64,000 bases of DNA, taken from NCBI GenBank assembly GCA_029204225.1, contig CM055100.1:28040649-28104648 (forward strand). The letters are read 5' to 3'. A program made the translations under genes and the position numbers. The notes beneath the pieces are model-generated. The model saw only the letters and a program-made list of their open reading frames with translations, searched no databases and was not told the origin of the DNA. Below are positions 1 to 11,433 of the stretch, piece after piece. Position 1 is the stretch's first letter; every line of letters starts with the position of its first letter. The stretch comes from Diphasiastrum complanatum. Its lineage: Eukaryota > Streptophyta > Lycopodiopsida > Lycopodiales > Lycopodiaceae.

Positions 1-1728
1 ATGTATAGTTGTGGGATTTTTCTGTTTCATGCCAACTTCTTCCAAGATTTTTCTCAACCATATAGCTTCATGTGTTGCACTACACATTGCCTTATACTCT
101 GCTTATGTTGTGGATAGAGCAATCGTATTTTGCTTCTTACTAGACTAGGAAAAGCAACTGCCACAAAGCTGGAATACATACCCTGTGGTGGATCTATGAT
201 CATCATAGTCACATCCCCAATCCGCATACACATAGCCACATAACTCAAGTAAACCCTCATGATTTTTGTAAATCAAGCCATAATCTGAAGTGCCTTTGAC
301 ATAACGCAAAATGCGCTTAGCTGCCTTCCAATGCGTTTCCGTAGGTGCTGCCATAAACTGACTTACAATATCAATAGCATAGCATATATCTGGTCTAGTT
401 GTGGTAAGGTAAATCAAGCTCCCTACTAATTGCCTATACAGCGTAGCATCAAATAGTTGTGACTCATCAAGCTTAGAAAGTGTTTTACCTGGTTCAATAG
501 GAGTGTTCACTAGCTTGCAATCCTGCAACCTGAACTTGTGCAGCAACTCTCTGACATAACTCACTTGTGTTAAACCCACTTCGTGTCCTTTTTGCCACAC
601 CTCTACTCCAAGGCAATAATGCATTACGCTGAGAACTGTCATCTCAAATTGTTCCATGAGATCTTTCTTGATCATGTCTATCATCTCTTGATTATTTTCC
701 GTAATAATCAAGTCATCAACATAAAGAGCAATCAAAGCAACCATACCATCAAAGCATAAGCATAAAGATTTGGATCCGAGTGTGTTCTCACCATCCCCTT
801 TGAACAAAAGTAGGCATCAATCTTGTTATACCTCGCACGTGGTGCCTATTTAAGACCATAAAGTGCTTTCTTCAAGCGACATACTTTATTCTCCTATCCT
901 TTCGCTACAAAGCCTTCAGGTTGATCCATGAACACCTCTTCTTCTAACTCACGATTTAGAAAAGCAGATTTCACATCCATCTGATGCAAAGGCTAACCAA
1001 AATGTGAAGTTAAGACATAGAGTATTCCACTTACATACTGGCGCAAAGGTCTCCTCATAGTCGATTCTGTTACTTTGTGCATACCCTTTGATCACCAATC
1101 TAGCTTTGTGCTTTGCTATACTTCCATCTGCATAGTACTTAGTCTTGTATACCCATTTACAGCCAATAAGTTTCTTGCCAACTGGTGGTTCTACTAAGTC
1201 CCATGTGCTATGCTTAGCAATTGACGCCATCTCCTCTCCCATGGCCTTGACCCAAATGTCATCATCCTTCGTTTCACCATAAGTCAAAAGCTCTTTGTTT
1301 TGAATAATGCTAGATAAGAGAGCATAATTTGCATCATACCTTTCAGGTTGTGTCTTCTCTCTTGATAATCTTCGTAGCTCTCCCTGGCTAGATGGTCCTG
1401 GAAAGTCATCCATGTCGCGGCTCTCTAACAATCTCTCAAACCACTTAGGGAGCTTCCTGTCAGGTGATCAGCTTCCTGGCAAAAATGTATCCCACGGTAC
1501 ATCTTTCTCCTTGCGTTTGTCACTTGCAACTTCAATCCTTCTTGCACCAAAAGGTTTATCTCTACCTCTCCAACTTGTCTCTTGAGGTTGAGTAGTAGTA
1601 TCTTGAGATGTATCCTCATGTCCATCACTAGGAAAGTCAATAAATAGATCATCATCAGAAGGTATCCTCACTATACCATCTTTCTCACTGGATGTGTCTA
1701 TCTTTTCAGCATTTTCATCTTCATATGT
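1..1728 (-). pseudogene. Ty1/copia pol fragment, family A copy A1 (5'-truncated, RT and RNase H)
   Basis: Remnant of a copia polyprotein. Reading leftwards it has the linker before reverse transcriptase (about 1431-1250), the RT start with GCKWVYKTKY and KARLVIKGYAQ, the RT catalytic loop LYVDDLII near 720, then the LVGSLIYLTTTRPDICYA block and the start of RNase H. It is broken by a frameshift around 800-1000. The same protein blocks occur in the same order in the plus-strand copy A2 at 50310-52019, so both belong to one family. Homology stops near 1728, which corresponds to about 50310 in A2, so gag, protease and integrase are missing. The 3' LTR, if present, lies beyond the left window edge. 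It encodes no working protein. Confidence 0.85.
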
Positions 1729-2087
1729 TCACAGATTCCACTGAACCTATGAACACGGTTTGTTTCTACTTCTTCTTTTTACCGCTCTTTCTTCGTTCTA
1801 TGTAGATTATGGTTCCTTACAATTTGTTCTTCTTATTAGATGGTTTCGGTAGAAGTGTTTTCTCAGTTCACAGTGAGTATTCCCTAGCCTGTCAGTGGGG
1901 AGTCACGGATTCGATACTCAGCTACATGCATATACAAGCCATGTAACCAGTCCTAGCTCAAGAAGATCAGCGTTTTGGATCAGGGACCAATGCTACAAAC
2001 TATCTACCAAAACAGAAAGCAAACAAGAACGGATTAAACTACTCAACCAAGAAACAAGAAACAAGAAACCAGAAACTAGATTCCTAA
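1729..2087. other. Spacer without recognisable gene
   Basis: Short ORFs here show no family motif. The stretch separates the truncated copia A1 from the dispersed repeat R1. Nothing else can be supported. Confidence 0.4.
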
Positions 2088-2271
2088 CAGCATTTTAACA
2101 GTCCAAGTATCAAGAAACACTCATTTCTTGATGCTTAAAATGTCCAAGAACAATCAAGAACTGGAATGTAAGAAAGTATGCAAGATCTACACCACAAACC
2201 AGCCTATTTCGTTTACTTGCATGCTGATTCCTACCTTATTCCACAACAAGAAATGAATTCTAATCCACAAC
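2088..2271 (-). repeat. Dispersed repeat R1, copy 1 (reverse orientation)
   Basis: The reverse complement of this stretch aligns by eye over about 180 bases with 56745-56942. Shared blocks include AGGAATCAGC, ATCTTGCATA followed by TTCTTACATTCCAG-like sequence, and CTTGGACnnTnnAAATGCTGT. At the 56.7-kb copy the repeat lies just upstream of a copia-type gag remnant, so R1 is probably the leader or LTR-proximal part of a retrotransposon. Here no coding part follows. Confidence 0.6.
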
Positions 2272-3510
2272 TAAGCAAGAAAGAAAACAAGAACCTAGTT
2301 AATCCACAATACAAGGGAACCAAAGCATGCTCAATAACACTGGCAGCAAAATGACATTGATAGCAGTGGCAACAGAACATGACCAATCTTTCAGCTCCAT
2401 GTTGAGGTTCGCTTGTTTGCCAGTTAACGAACTGATAGATTGCTTATGTTCAATCCGTCCATGAAAATAGAACGAAACTATGGAAAATGTCATGCTAAAC
2501 AAGTCATGAACGAATTTCGCAGATATATGCATATTATCATTTCGCGTCCCTCTTGTTTCATTTTTTCAACAAAACTTATGGCAATCAACACCAGCCATTG
2601 CTCAAGTTAACCGAGACTTTGGTGCAGCGCCTATACAGATTCATCCGTCCGTAGGAGTCTGCTCAGCTTCCGCATCCCAAGCGCCATCAAAAAAAGTATA
2701 TATCTCATCATCCTGCAGTCCTCCATTAACTTTCTCCATATCTTCTTATTTGTCAAGAAATCAGATCATGCCACATGTTTCATGCCTCACCATCCATATA
2801 GTACACATCTGAGTGTGCCACATCTTTAACGCTTGACCGTCCATTTACTCCACGTTTGAGGTTCACATTATGCCAGGTGACTAGTTTCTTTGAGCAAGGA
2901 ACTTAAACTTGCCATAGGACAAAATTGTAAAGAACAATGCAAAATGGAAAACAACTAAAAAGCATAAACAAAGAGCAATAGAAATGAAAGCACTAGCACA
3001 TGAGGATGCTTGAGTACTCAAAATGGTAGAGTCTCCTCATCTCTATTAGCATGTGAAATGGGTTACAAGAGGTGTTTTTTTATCTTTAGGGAGGCCCTTG
3101 CCCCTTGGTTTCTTTTGGCTATTTCAAAAAGGTAGGATTGAAATCCTAACCCTTTAAAAGACACACATTCTAATATACGGTGCACAAAGAAGAACACCCC
3201 ACCTACCACCATTTTGACTTTGACCACTTAACAAACCTTAGCAAAACTTAGTTAACTTAAACTTTGGGCCCTTTTAACATTATTTTAATTACATGGCCCA
3301 AAGTCTAGTTTATTTAAAATAAATTATTTTACAAGTGCCCATTGGGCTATGGGCTTACGCTCGCAAGATGCCACAACCCTCACAACTTATTTTCTACTTC
3401 CGGCTATTTTATTTGTGTACAAGGAATACCCACAACAGGGCCTACGACCTGAAGTAGTGTCGGTCACTCAACACTTATGGTGCTTAGTACTGGCCTCGGG
3501 TTTCACGACG
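2272..3510. other. Spacer without recognisable gene
   Basis: AT-rich DNA with only short ORFs lacking any recognisable domain. It borders the last exon of the decayed minus-strand gene that ends at 3511. I see no RNA gene or promoter that I can support. Confidence 0.4.
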
Positions 3511-5779
3511 TCACTTTATTAGGTAGCTGGTGACGTCGTCCATATACTCGACTCGCGCAGGTTGTGCTCGTCCTTGGGAGAAAAAAAGTCCTACTGGTTG
3601 CACAGTGGGTACGGGCTTAGCTATATTTTCAAACAGCTCATGTTGCATAAATGCCGCATTACTTTGTTCTTCAGATGAGGAGGTAGCAGCCACCGTTCTG
3701 CCCTTACAAATTAGTTCCAACTGTTCTTTCTCCTCTTCTGTACAACTTTTCCTCTACATATCTAGCCACCATGGGCAATTCTTTCTCTCCCAATCGATGA
3801 GTTTCCCACTATCTTTTGTCATATAGCTAAAGAACATCGTAGCTTTTCCATCTAGGGTGCACCAAGCTTTTGTGATAGATGGCAACATATTAAGGGCAAT
3901 GGTTCGTTGCAAGAACTTCAAGTACCTAATAAAATGATCAAATCTCTAAGACAAAACACTATGAAGGTAATACACACAAACATTTCGAACTGAAGATATT
4001 AAAAAAAAAAATGACCAAATTATGAATACAGAAAATAGTTTATAAAAATAGAGAACCTGAAAACAAGTCTTCTGGATGCCCTGTCCATATCCACTTGCAA
4101 TGTGCGATCTGGCTGTGTGACACCCATGTCCTTGACAATATCTTCAAATAAATTGGCCCTATGAACAACCTTTATTTCTTTAAAGTATATGGAGGTATCA
4201 CTTGTTATGATGACAGGTGCCCCAATCAATAGGTCTGCTAATAATCTCATCCAACAACGCTTGTGCATAATCAACCAACTGTGTCATCCAGACTTCTTTT
4301 GCAATCCAAGTTATAAAAGCTTTGTCACCCCTAGGAGAAACCCCATGTATCCCTCAAGTTGGTATCTTCACCCATAAGCATCAACATCTTCACCTTGACC
4401 TCTTCACTCAAAGCAGAGATGGCTATTTGCGAAAGTTTTTCTATTGTCACTATTGACCGCTTTGAGTCGAATGGCATTTCCCATAGAACTTCAAACAAAC
4501 GTTTGCCTAATGTAGGATTCAATACCGAGAGCATCTACAAAATTGAAAACTTTTACAATTATGACGTATGCAAGGCTCTATAAGTGAAAGGATCTTTCAC
4601 AAAACCTTGAGATAGTTAAGCACAACAAAAATCATTAAGTGACCACAAAGTAGTAAAAACCTTAGCATTTTTCTTCAGGCTGGCTCTTTTTTCCTTTTAT
4701 TTCCTCGGGAGACAGAGAGGTAGGCAACTCTGCCATCCGCGCTTTGAATTCCCTCTTATACAAAGGCTGCAAACACAAAAATCCAAGATAGAAACTACCA
4801 TACATGCAAGACAAAGAAATAGCACATACAAAAACAACCAAACTGATAACCGAAAATGTTGTTTTCATTCTTACCACGTATACCATTCTTCCCATAATAA
4901 CTCGTGTGAGTGGGTACCATGGCTTTTTCCCTTGTTTCAACTCCAACTTTCTATACATTTCCAATTTTTTACGTTCATCCGGAGTTAAGTTTTCCATGAA
5001 TGTGTTCTCCCCACACTCGCATATAGTTTTGGCATTGTAAAGATAGTCCTTGAATTTGTCTTCACGATAGCATCTTCATTCAACCTATATGAGTTTGAAA
5101 CGAAGTATTCCTCATAGTTTTTATCACTATAGTATCTTCACATAACCGAAATGAATTCCAAACACAAATTTATGAGTAGTTTATGGCTGAACAAAAAAAC
5201 TAATTTTACTTTGCGAGTACTTACAGATTCAAGCGTTGCAATGTTGCCACCAACTGCATTTCACTTTTTGGATCAGTCTCGATGAAGGTAGTCATAACTC
5301 AAATGTGTTTGTTTGGATCATTCTAGAATTCCTCACGTATGACCTCCATCCATGCTGTAGTCCTATGGTTGCCCTCCCAAACAAAAAACATTTTCCCAGA
5401 AAGTTCAGGATGGGTGGCCAGCTCCATTTCAAGTTCTTCGTTTACACGTTGCCATGTCTCCCCACTGCTCGTGCAATGTATCATCGATGAGAACAAAGGA
5501 CCCATCACACAAAGTAATACTCAATGAACATGCCTTTCTCTTTAACATAGCCTTCATTATGAGCTGCCTTTAACTCTTCTTTTTCTTGTCGCAGAGGCCT
5601 TACACAAGTATTTATTTGCAGTCTACATAATGGAACCATGATCGATGGGAATAATGGAAATTTAGCCAGGTTTTTTTAATAAATCTTCACTATGTTCATG
5701 GACAAGGCATCCTTTCTAGTTGTTCTCTTGTTCGTGGAGATTCGACCTGAAGTTTTACTGCCACGTTTAGATGCTCCAC
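3511..5779 (-). pseudogene. Decayed five-exon gene of unknown function
   Basis: Five coding-like blocks on the minus strand are bounded by splice-like signals. Approximate exons are 5779-5225 (acceptor TTGTTAG, donor GTAAGT), 5084-4875 (acceptor ATATAG, donor GTAAGA), 4766-4661 (acceptor TTTGCAG), 4534-4057 (acceptor TTTGTAG) and 3925-3511 (acceptor TTATTAG, stop TGA). Exon 1 encodes EGNHRTTAWMEVIREEF, a motif loosely like GNHR sequences of ParB-type domains. Exon 2 has ICECGENTF and LTPDERKKLEMYRKLELKQG. Exon 4 has EVLWEMPF and ANLFEDIVKDMGV. Exon 5 has TKAWCTLDGKATMFFSYM and DWERKNCPWWLDM. In-frame stops in exons 1 and 5 and apparent frameshifts in exons 1, 2 and 4 mark it as a pseudogene, about 590 codons if joined. 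I do not recognise the family. It could be a decayed host gene or one carried by a DNA transposon. Confidence 0.55.
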
Positions 5780-6024
5780 CTAACAAATGCAAACAATGAG
5801 AGTCTAATATGCATACTAATATCCACGACTTTTTTTGTGACCACAACCCTATAACAAACCTCCCATTATAGAATTGCAAAATATTATAAGAAAACATAGA
5901 TGACATCTCCCTCAAAAAATATAGCATGATAGAAATGCAAAATATTACTAGACAACATAGATGACAACACCTATGGAAAATGAAAGTCAGTTAGTCTGAA
6001 AATATGAAGTAAAATGCATTCTCT
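5780..6024. other. AT-rich flank of the decayed gene
   Basis: Possible intron or 5' flank of the gene at 3511-5779. No further exon is convincing. Confidence 0.3.
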
Positions 6025-6112
6025 ATGGGCAGCCCACCAAGCTTAAGAAAATGACATTTTATTTTGAGATGGGCAGCCCACCAAGCTCAAGAAAATGACA
6101 TTTTATTTTGAG
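6025..6112. repeat. 44-bp tandem duplication (two units)
   Basis: Units 6025-6068 and 6069-6112 begin ATGGGCAGCCCACCAAGCT and end ATTTTATTTTGAG. They differ by one base (T/C), so the duplication is recent or under correction. No coding sense is seen. Confidence 0.9.
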
Positions 6113-6421
6113 ATTTCATCTTTACCTTTTCTTCTCTATATAGGTCCATACATGGGCTTAGTTTCTTGCTCATTGAACTTGCACGAAGTTTCTTGCAGAT
6201 CTTTCGCATGTGTACAATATTGCAAAATCTTCCTTGAAAGCCTGAAATTAGAACTATCATAACACAGCTTCTGTAGTAACAGGGTATCACTTAACGACAA
6301 AAGAATCCACAACACAGTTGTCACCATAAGGGCCGGAGAAAGCAAGAAGCATTTCACTTTTTGATTGAAAGAAAAAAAAAATATGGCTACTGAGTTATAT
6401 GGCAAATGGCGAATGGCTAAA

Positions 6422-7113
6422 AGACCCCATTTGTCGGCAGATGGGGTCTATAGTAAGCAAAGCTCATCTACATGATTCAACAACATCCCTATTGTAAGTA
6501 TCATTATGAAAAAAGCTAACAGTTGATGTCGATGGTGAAATGGCTAAAAGACCCCCATTTGCTGGTAGATGGGGGTCTATGAGCTATTTCAGAGGTTGTG
6601 TATACATCATAAGGAAAAACAATTTAGCACAAAAAAGCATTATCACCAGGCATTCCATATAGTAAGTTGCATTACTAATTAAAAAAACTAAAAAATAATC
6701 CCAAATATATCACCATTCAGAGGCATGGTAGAGAATTATATTGCATAACAACCTCTGGGCCTTGAAGATGAAAAAAAAATGTAGGCATTTATGCTTTTAA
6801 ACAAATAGCAATACATTTTGTTCACCCGTCCTCATCTTGTGTCTTTACATTTGGTAGTGATCATATTGGCTACCAGACCCCATCTGTCGGCAGATGGGGT
6901 CTACTAGCTGTTTCAAAGAGCGGACAAATGAACCAAAGAAATGGCTTCTTGATTGTGTTCAACAATTCAGAAACCTCTTGTATGTTGTGTGGCTCTTGGA
7001 CATATATTGAATGTTAGTAAACTGAATGCTTAAAGAGAGGCTTAAAGAGAAAGCAATAAATGATGGCTTAAAGAGAATGGCCTAAAGACCCCATCTGCCG
7101 GCAAATGGGGTCT
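6422..7113. repeat. Four dispersed hairpins with AGACCCCAT arms
   Basis: Four copies of a near-palindrome lie at 6422-6449, 6549-6578, 6875-6902 and 7086-7113. Each has an AGACCCCAT (or AGACCCCCAT) arm, a short centre such as CTGTCGGCAG, and the ATGGGGTCT return arm. In the second copy both arms gained one base (CCCCC and GGGGG), so pairing is kept. Each is preceded by a GGCTAAAAG- or GGCTACC-like sequence and three of the four are followed by TATTTCA-like sequence. No gene lies between them. Confidence 0.85.
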
Positions 7114-7511
7114 ATGAGGTATTTCAAAGTCTCGCCATGATGCAACAGAAGGGGGCTTTACAGTGTTTGATTCCTCAGCTTGTGGCTCTACTTTTACACC
7201 CTCTAAGAACAGCAGGTACGAGCAAATAGAATGGCAAGCGGCCGATGTCTTGCGAGTTCTCCTCGCGCTCTTCCACTTGTAGCTTTGTGTGCTCTTACAA
7301 TGCCTCTTGTCTCTTACTCACTTCAGATCATTTTAGTCCTCTTGTTTGCCCTAGTTCTGAATAGCACGCTGGTTGGATTTCTCTCAAAAGAAAATGCCTT
7401 TTCTGTGGGCGCTCTTGAATGATGCCTCACCAAGGCACAACGGGAAAAAGAAGTCCAAAACATGAGTTTCTCCCAGAGAACTGAATCACAAACAGGGCAT
7501 ACCCTGCCGCT
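7114..7511. other. Spacer without recognisable gene
   Basis: Only short ORFs without domain motifs. It separates the AGACCCCAT hairpins from the GGGGGCT palindromes. Confidence 0.35.
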
Positions 7512-7627
7512 GGGGGGCTTTGCCCCCAAAACCCCCCACCAGGGGGCTATCGCCCTCCGGAACCCCAATTCTCAGGGGGCTATAGCCCCCCGAACACCCC
7601 CGTCTCATAGCAGGGGGCTACGCCTCC
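7512..7627. repeat. Cluster of four GGGGGCT...GCCCCC palindromes
   Basis: Four G/C-rich palindromic units lie at 7512-7527 (GGGGGCTTTGCCCCC core), 7542-7556, 7575-7590 (GGGGGCTATAGCCCCC, perfect) and 7613-7627. CCGAACNCCCC-like spacers separate them. The two units with substitutions lose perfect pairing. The block is sharply GC-rich inside AT-rich DNA. Confidence 0.85.
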
Positions 7628-7639
7628 CGCAAACACCTT

Positions 7640-8283
7640 TCAAAATGCTTTACTCAGATCCAACACTTTGCCTACTGACTGAGAGGTGTGTAATTTGTTG
7701 TATGGCACCTTTGGGTTCTCTAATCAATAAAAGTTACTAATCTTAAGATGGTCCAAGTGAAACATTTAGCATGCTTCGCCTAATAAGTGTAATAGTGATT
7801 CAAGCCCCCATTCAGAAGCCATTGTGGCTTACATTACTTCTTATAGCACGCTTAATCAACTATTAAGTATAATGAGCCATAAAGTGGATAATTTTAGAGA
7901 GTGCCCAGAAATCAAACTTCTTTTAATTCAAACCCACGTTCAAAGTGCTATAGTGGCATTCATAAAATTGAAGGATTAATTGCTATTAGAGTGGAGTAAA
8001 GCTATTCCTTTGGTCTTTCCAGCCTTAGAACGTTCACATTAAATATTTGCATTCTTCATTGAATACGAGTAATTATGGTTCTGTGCTCATTACTTCTTAT
8101 GGCACACGTAGCCAACTTTTATTTATAATAAACCTACCAAATGCTTATAAATGGCCCACAGTAAAAACTTAGCTTACCATTGAAAACATACAACAAAACT
8201 TAGCCTGCCATTGTAAACTACCTTTTAAGTAGCCAGCCATATGACATGTTAGTCTACCATAAAAAAAAGAACTTAGTCTACCA
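7640..8283. other. AT-rich spacer; right end has CTACCATA-type repeats
   Basis: No coding sense. From about 8160 there are degenerate repeats of a CTACCATAA/TTAGTCTACCATAA motif that resume at 11439 after the retrotransposon insertion. The inserted element therefore split one older repeat tract. Confidence 0.5.
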
Positions 8284-8288
8284 TAAGA

Positions 8289-8790
8289 TGTTGGAATGTA
8301 AATGGAATCGATTACATTACCGTAGGTTACTTTGACCCAAAAGGTCGAGAGTTGTGTAACCATGGTCATTTATTATATTAGGCCTACTAAACTTAGAGTT
8401 AGCTAAGTTAGTATGAAATTAACTTGGTAGGGACTCATGGGTCCACTAGGCCTAATTGTGACATTAAGTACCCCAACTTGACATATTGGAGGTACCTTAT
8501 TCTTTCTTTGTAACTTATAGAAAGTTGGATAGTCAATAGTCAAGTAGTTGGAAAGCCAATAGTCAAGTAGTTGGATAGCCAATAGTCATGGAGTTAGATA
8601 GTCATCTTGGACTATATATATGTGTGCATCCCATTTTTATATGACACTTTTGTAAGCAATACTGACTATTCTCCTTGGCTGTCCACGAGTTTCTACAAGA
8701 GGGTTTCTACCCATCTCTCTCTTTCTTTTGAGAATGCTTTGTGTGATTGAATAGTTAAGATCCTGGATCCTTAGGCTTCTATTTCCTACA
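8289..8790 (+). repeat. 5' LTR of the 8.3-11.4 kb element
   Basis: The 502-bp LTR starts TGTTGGAATG and ends TTTCCTACA, immediately before the primer-binding site. It has a TATA-like ACTATATATATG at about 8614 and internal 20-21-bp direct repeats of AGTAGTTGGAAAGCCAATAG type at about 8540-8600. Its last 250 bases or so match 11185-11433 closely. Confidence 0.85.
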
Positions 8791-8802
8791 TGGTATCAAA
8801 GC
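8791..8802 (+). promoter_or_regulatory. Primer-binding site (initiator tRNA-Met)
   Basis: TGGTATCAAAGC directly follows the 5' LTR. It matches the canonical copia TGGTATCAGAGC at 11 of 12 positions. Confidence 0.85.
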
Positions 8803-9330
8803 CTTTAGGTGATCATATTGCTTGTAGGAGGGCGCCCAATAGAGCTATCTTCTTCCCCTTTTGGTTGCAGAAAATCATCAAGCTGCTGATTTTTGCAGGA
8901 GAAGAATCTGTTCATCTTCTTATAGCTTTTTTGCAGGAAATTGCAGGGTGCCTTCACCTATTTGAGAGCTAGCAGTAGGGCGCCCATGCTCAAACCAATT
9001 GCATGTGATCTTGAATCAATTACATGCTGAAAATTTCAGATTTACTTTTTAAATGAAGATACATGTGTTTTGGACACATTTCTTGCTGAAATTTTCCTGT
9101 TGGTGAGCTTGGAGTAGGGCACTACCATCATCTCTATATGCACATAGGTGCACTCTTTTTAGCCACAAATTTCTGGTTTTGGTTTTGGCTTCATTCGAAG
9201 TCTACCTATTTGTGAGCATTCTATTTTTTGTGCAGAAATCAGCCACCTATTTCATTACTTGTTGAGCAAATTGCATGTGGAGTTTTGCAATCTATTGTGC
9301 TCATAATATCAGCTTTGAGGTTGCTGTCCT

Positions 9331-11130
9331 TTGAGTAGATTTTGTCTTGGAAAGTCTATTTCCTATCTACTACAAGCTGATTTTTCTGTTATGGTTAAAA
9401 AATCGGAGTCTATTGGTTCTTTATTTAATGAAGATAGGCTGGATGGCACAAACTATTCCTTGTGGTGCTACATGATAAAGAACCTTCTAATTGCTAAAGG
9501 TTTGTGGGAAGTAGTTAATGGTGACGAAGAGAGGCCGCCTACCTTGGCACCTATTACACCATCTAGAACAACTACTACTTCATCTACAGAGGTGTCTTCC
9601 GATGAGCAAAAGAAGTGGGATCGACGAGATGCACAAGCACATTCTGTCATTGCATTATCAGTGAAGAGATCTATCCTTCCTCATATTAGATCATGCAAGA
9701 CTTCCAAAAGTGCTTGGGAGACTCTTGCCAAGATGTTTCAAGTAAAGAATACGGCAAAATTGGTATATCTTCGAAATCAACTTTCTATCTTGAAGATGCA
9801 AGAAGGTGATTTGCTTACAAACCACTTGACGAAGATCAAGGATCTTCGAGAGGAGCTTCTTAGTATTGAGGAGGTGATTGAGAACTCACAATTTGTATCT
9901 ATTACTCTCAACTCTCTTCCTAATTCTTACCTTCCATTTGTGTCATCATTGAGCATTTCTCTTAGGGGACAACAAATCTCCTTCGCTGAACTTGTTGGCT
10001 TACTTCTTCAGGAAGAGCAAACAAGGATCAACTTTGGTGAACAAGAAGATCAAGCTTTCTTTGCAAAAGGCAAAGGCAAAGGCAAGTGGAAAGGAAAGCC
10101 TTCTTTCAAAACTTCCAAAGATGATAAAAAATCTAAGGAAGCTCAATATCAAGGCTCCAAGAAGAAGGGTAAGTGCCATTATTGCAAAAAGTTTGGGCAT
10201 CACATCAAAGAATGTAGGAAGAGGCTTGCAAAGGAAAAAGAGAAAGGTAACGATACAAGTACCGTAATCATTACTTTGGAACAACAATTTGGAAAGGAGG
10301 ATAATCTTTTCAATAATGATTATGCTTTTGTCACTAATAATCTCATCTCTCCTAAAGACGAGATTTCTGCCACTTCAAATCTTGCTGGTTTTTCAGCCAA
10401 AAACAGCTCATCTTCAGCTTCGGGAATATTACGTGGTGGATTGCTCCTTATGGATACCTATGAGCGAAGAGCTTCATCATCTTTTTGTCTTGTTGCATCA
10501 AGTTCACATTCTTTGGAGTTGGCTGAATTATGGCATGCTAGGTTTGGACATCTCAACTTTGCTAGCTTGAAGATGTTGAAGAGATTCAACATGGTTGAAG
10601 ACATTCCTAATATTGAGCATCCCGAAGGACATGTATGCGAAGGATGCATACTTGGAAAATTTCAAAGGCAAGCTTTTCCAATTGATGGAACTATTAGAGT
10701 TGATGGCAAATTTGATTTGGTTCATAGTGATGTATGTGGTCCAATGAGGACTGAATCCATTGGAAGGTGTTAGTGCTTTGTTACTTTTATTGATGACCTT
10801 TCAAGATTTACATGGATTTATCCTATGAAGGCAAAATCTGAAGTTTTTCAATGCTTTAAGGATTTTCTAGCAATGATAGAAAATCAGTTTGGCACTCTTT
10901 GAAGATCTTACGTACCGACCGAGGAAGGGAATATATAAAGAATACATACCTCAACAAAATGGTGTTGCTGAAAGAAAGAATCACACTATTATGAAGATGG
11001 CTCGATGCATGCTCAAGGCAAATGGCCTACCTCACAAGCTTTGGGCTGAAGCGGTTATAACGGCGGCTTACATTAGTAATCGACTAAAGCCTTGAAGGTA
11101 TTAACTCCTTATGAAGTTTGGTATGGTAAG
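9331..11130 (+). pseudogene. copia gag-integrase pseudogene lacking protease and RT
   Basis: The gag begins with LDGTNYSLWCYMIKNLL and a UBN2-type region. The CCHC knuckle CHYCKKFGHHIKEC lies near residue 281. Only about 90 codons later comes the pre-integrase block LWHARFGHLNFASL with HVCEGCILGK. The usual aspartic protease motif DSGAT between them is absent, so a deletion there kept the frame. A TAG at 10771-10773 stops the frame just before CFVTFIDDLSRFTWIY. Another frame break and deletion fuses the TDRG region to YIPQQNGVAERKNHT, and the remnant ends at the YEVWYGKKPTS block. The ATG at 9331 is upstream of the likely original start (MVKKSES, about 9391). Confidence 0.8.
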
Positions 11131-11433
11131 AAGCCTACAAGTAGTTGGAAAGCCAGTAGTCAAGTAGTTGGATAGTCAATAGTCATGTAGTTGGAAAGCC
11201 AATAGTTAAGTAGTTGGATAGCCAATAGTCATGAAGTTAGATAGTCATCTTGGACTATATATATGTGTGCATCCCATTTGTATATGACACTTTTGTAAGC
11301 AATACTGACTATTCTCCTTGGCTGTCCACAGGTTTCTACAAGAGGGTTTCTACCCATCTCTCTCTTTCTTTTGAGAATGCTTTGTGTGATTGAATAGTTA
11401 AGATCCTGGATCCTTAGGCTTCTATTTCCTACA
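11131..11433 (+). repeat. Truncated 3' LTR of the 8.3-11.4 kb element
   Basis: Matches the last part of the 5' LTR with few differences, including ACTATATATATGTGTGCATC and the terminal TTTCCTACA. The first 240 bases or so are absent because of the deletion that removed RT. Confidence 0.85.

Noticed and set aside
6422-7113. CRISPR-like array
   Set aside because: Four copies only, unequal spacing (127, 326 and 211 bases between starts), imperfect repeats and a plant context.
7231-7740. Two plus-strand ORFs of 63 and 92 codons near the GGGGGCT palindromes
   Set aside because: No homology-like motif; the second reads through the palindromes themselves, so it is a chance frame.
10000-10287. Hydrophobic minus-strand ORF resembling a membrane protein
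   Set aside because: It is the antisense shadow of the Lys-rich gag of the copia element.
11131-11433. Independent solo LTR
   Set aside because: The matching TSD and 5' LTR show that it is the truncated 3' end of the 8.3-11.4 kb element.
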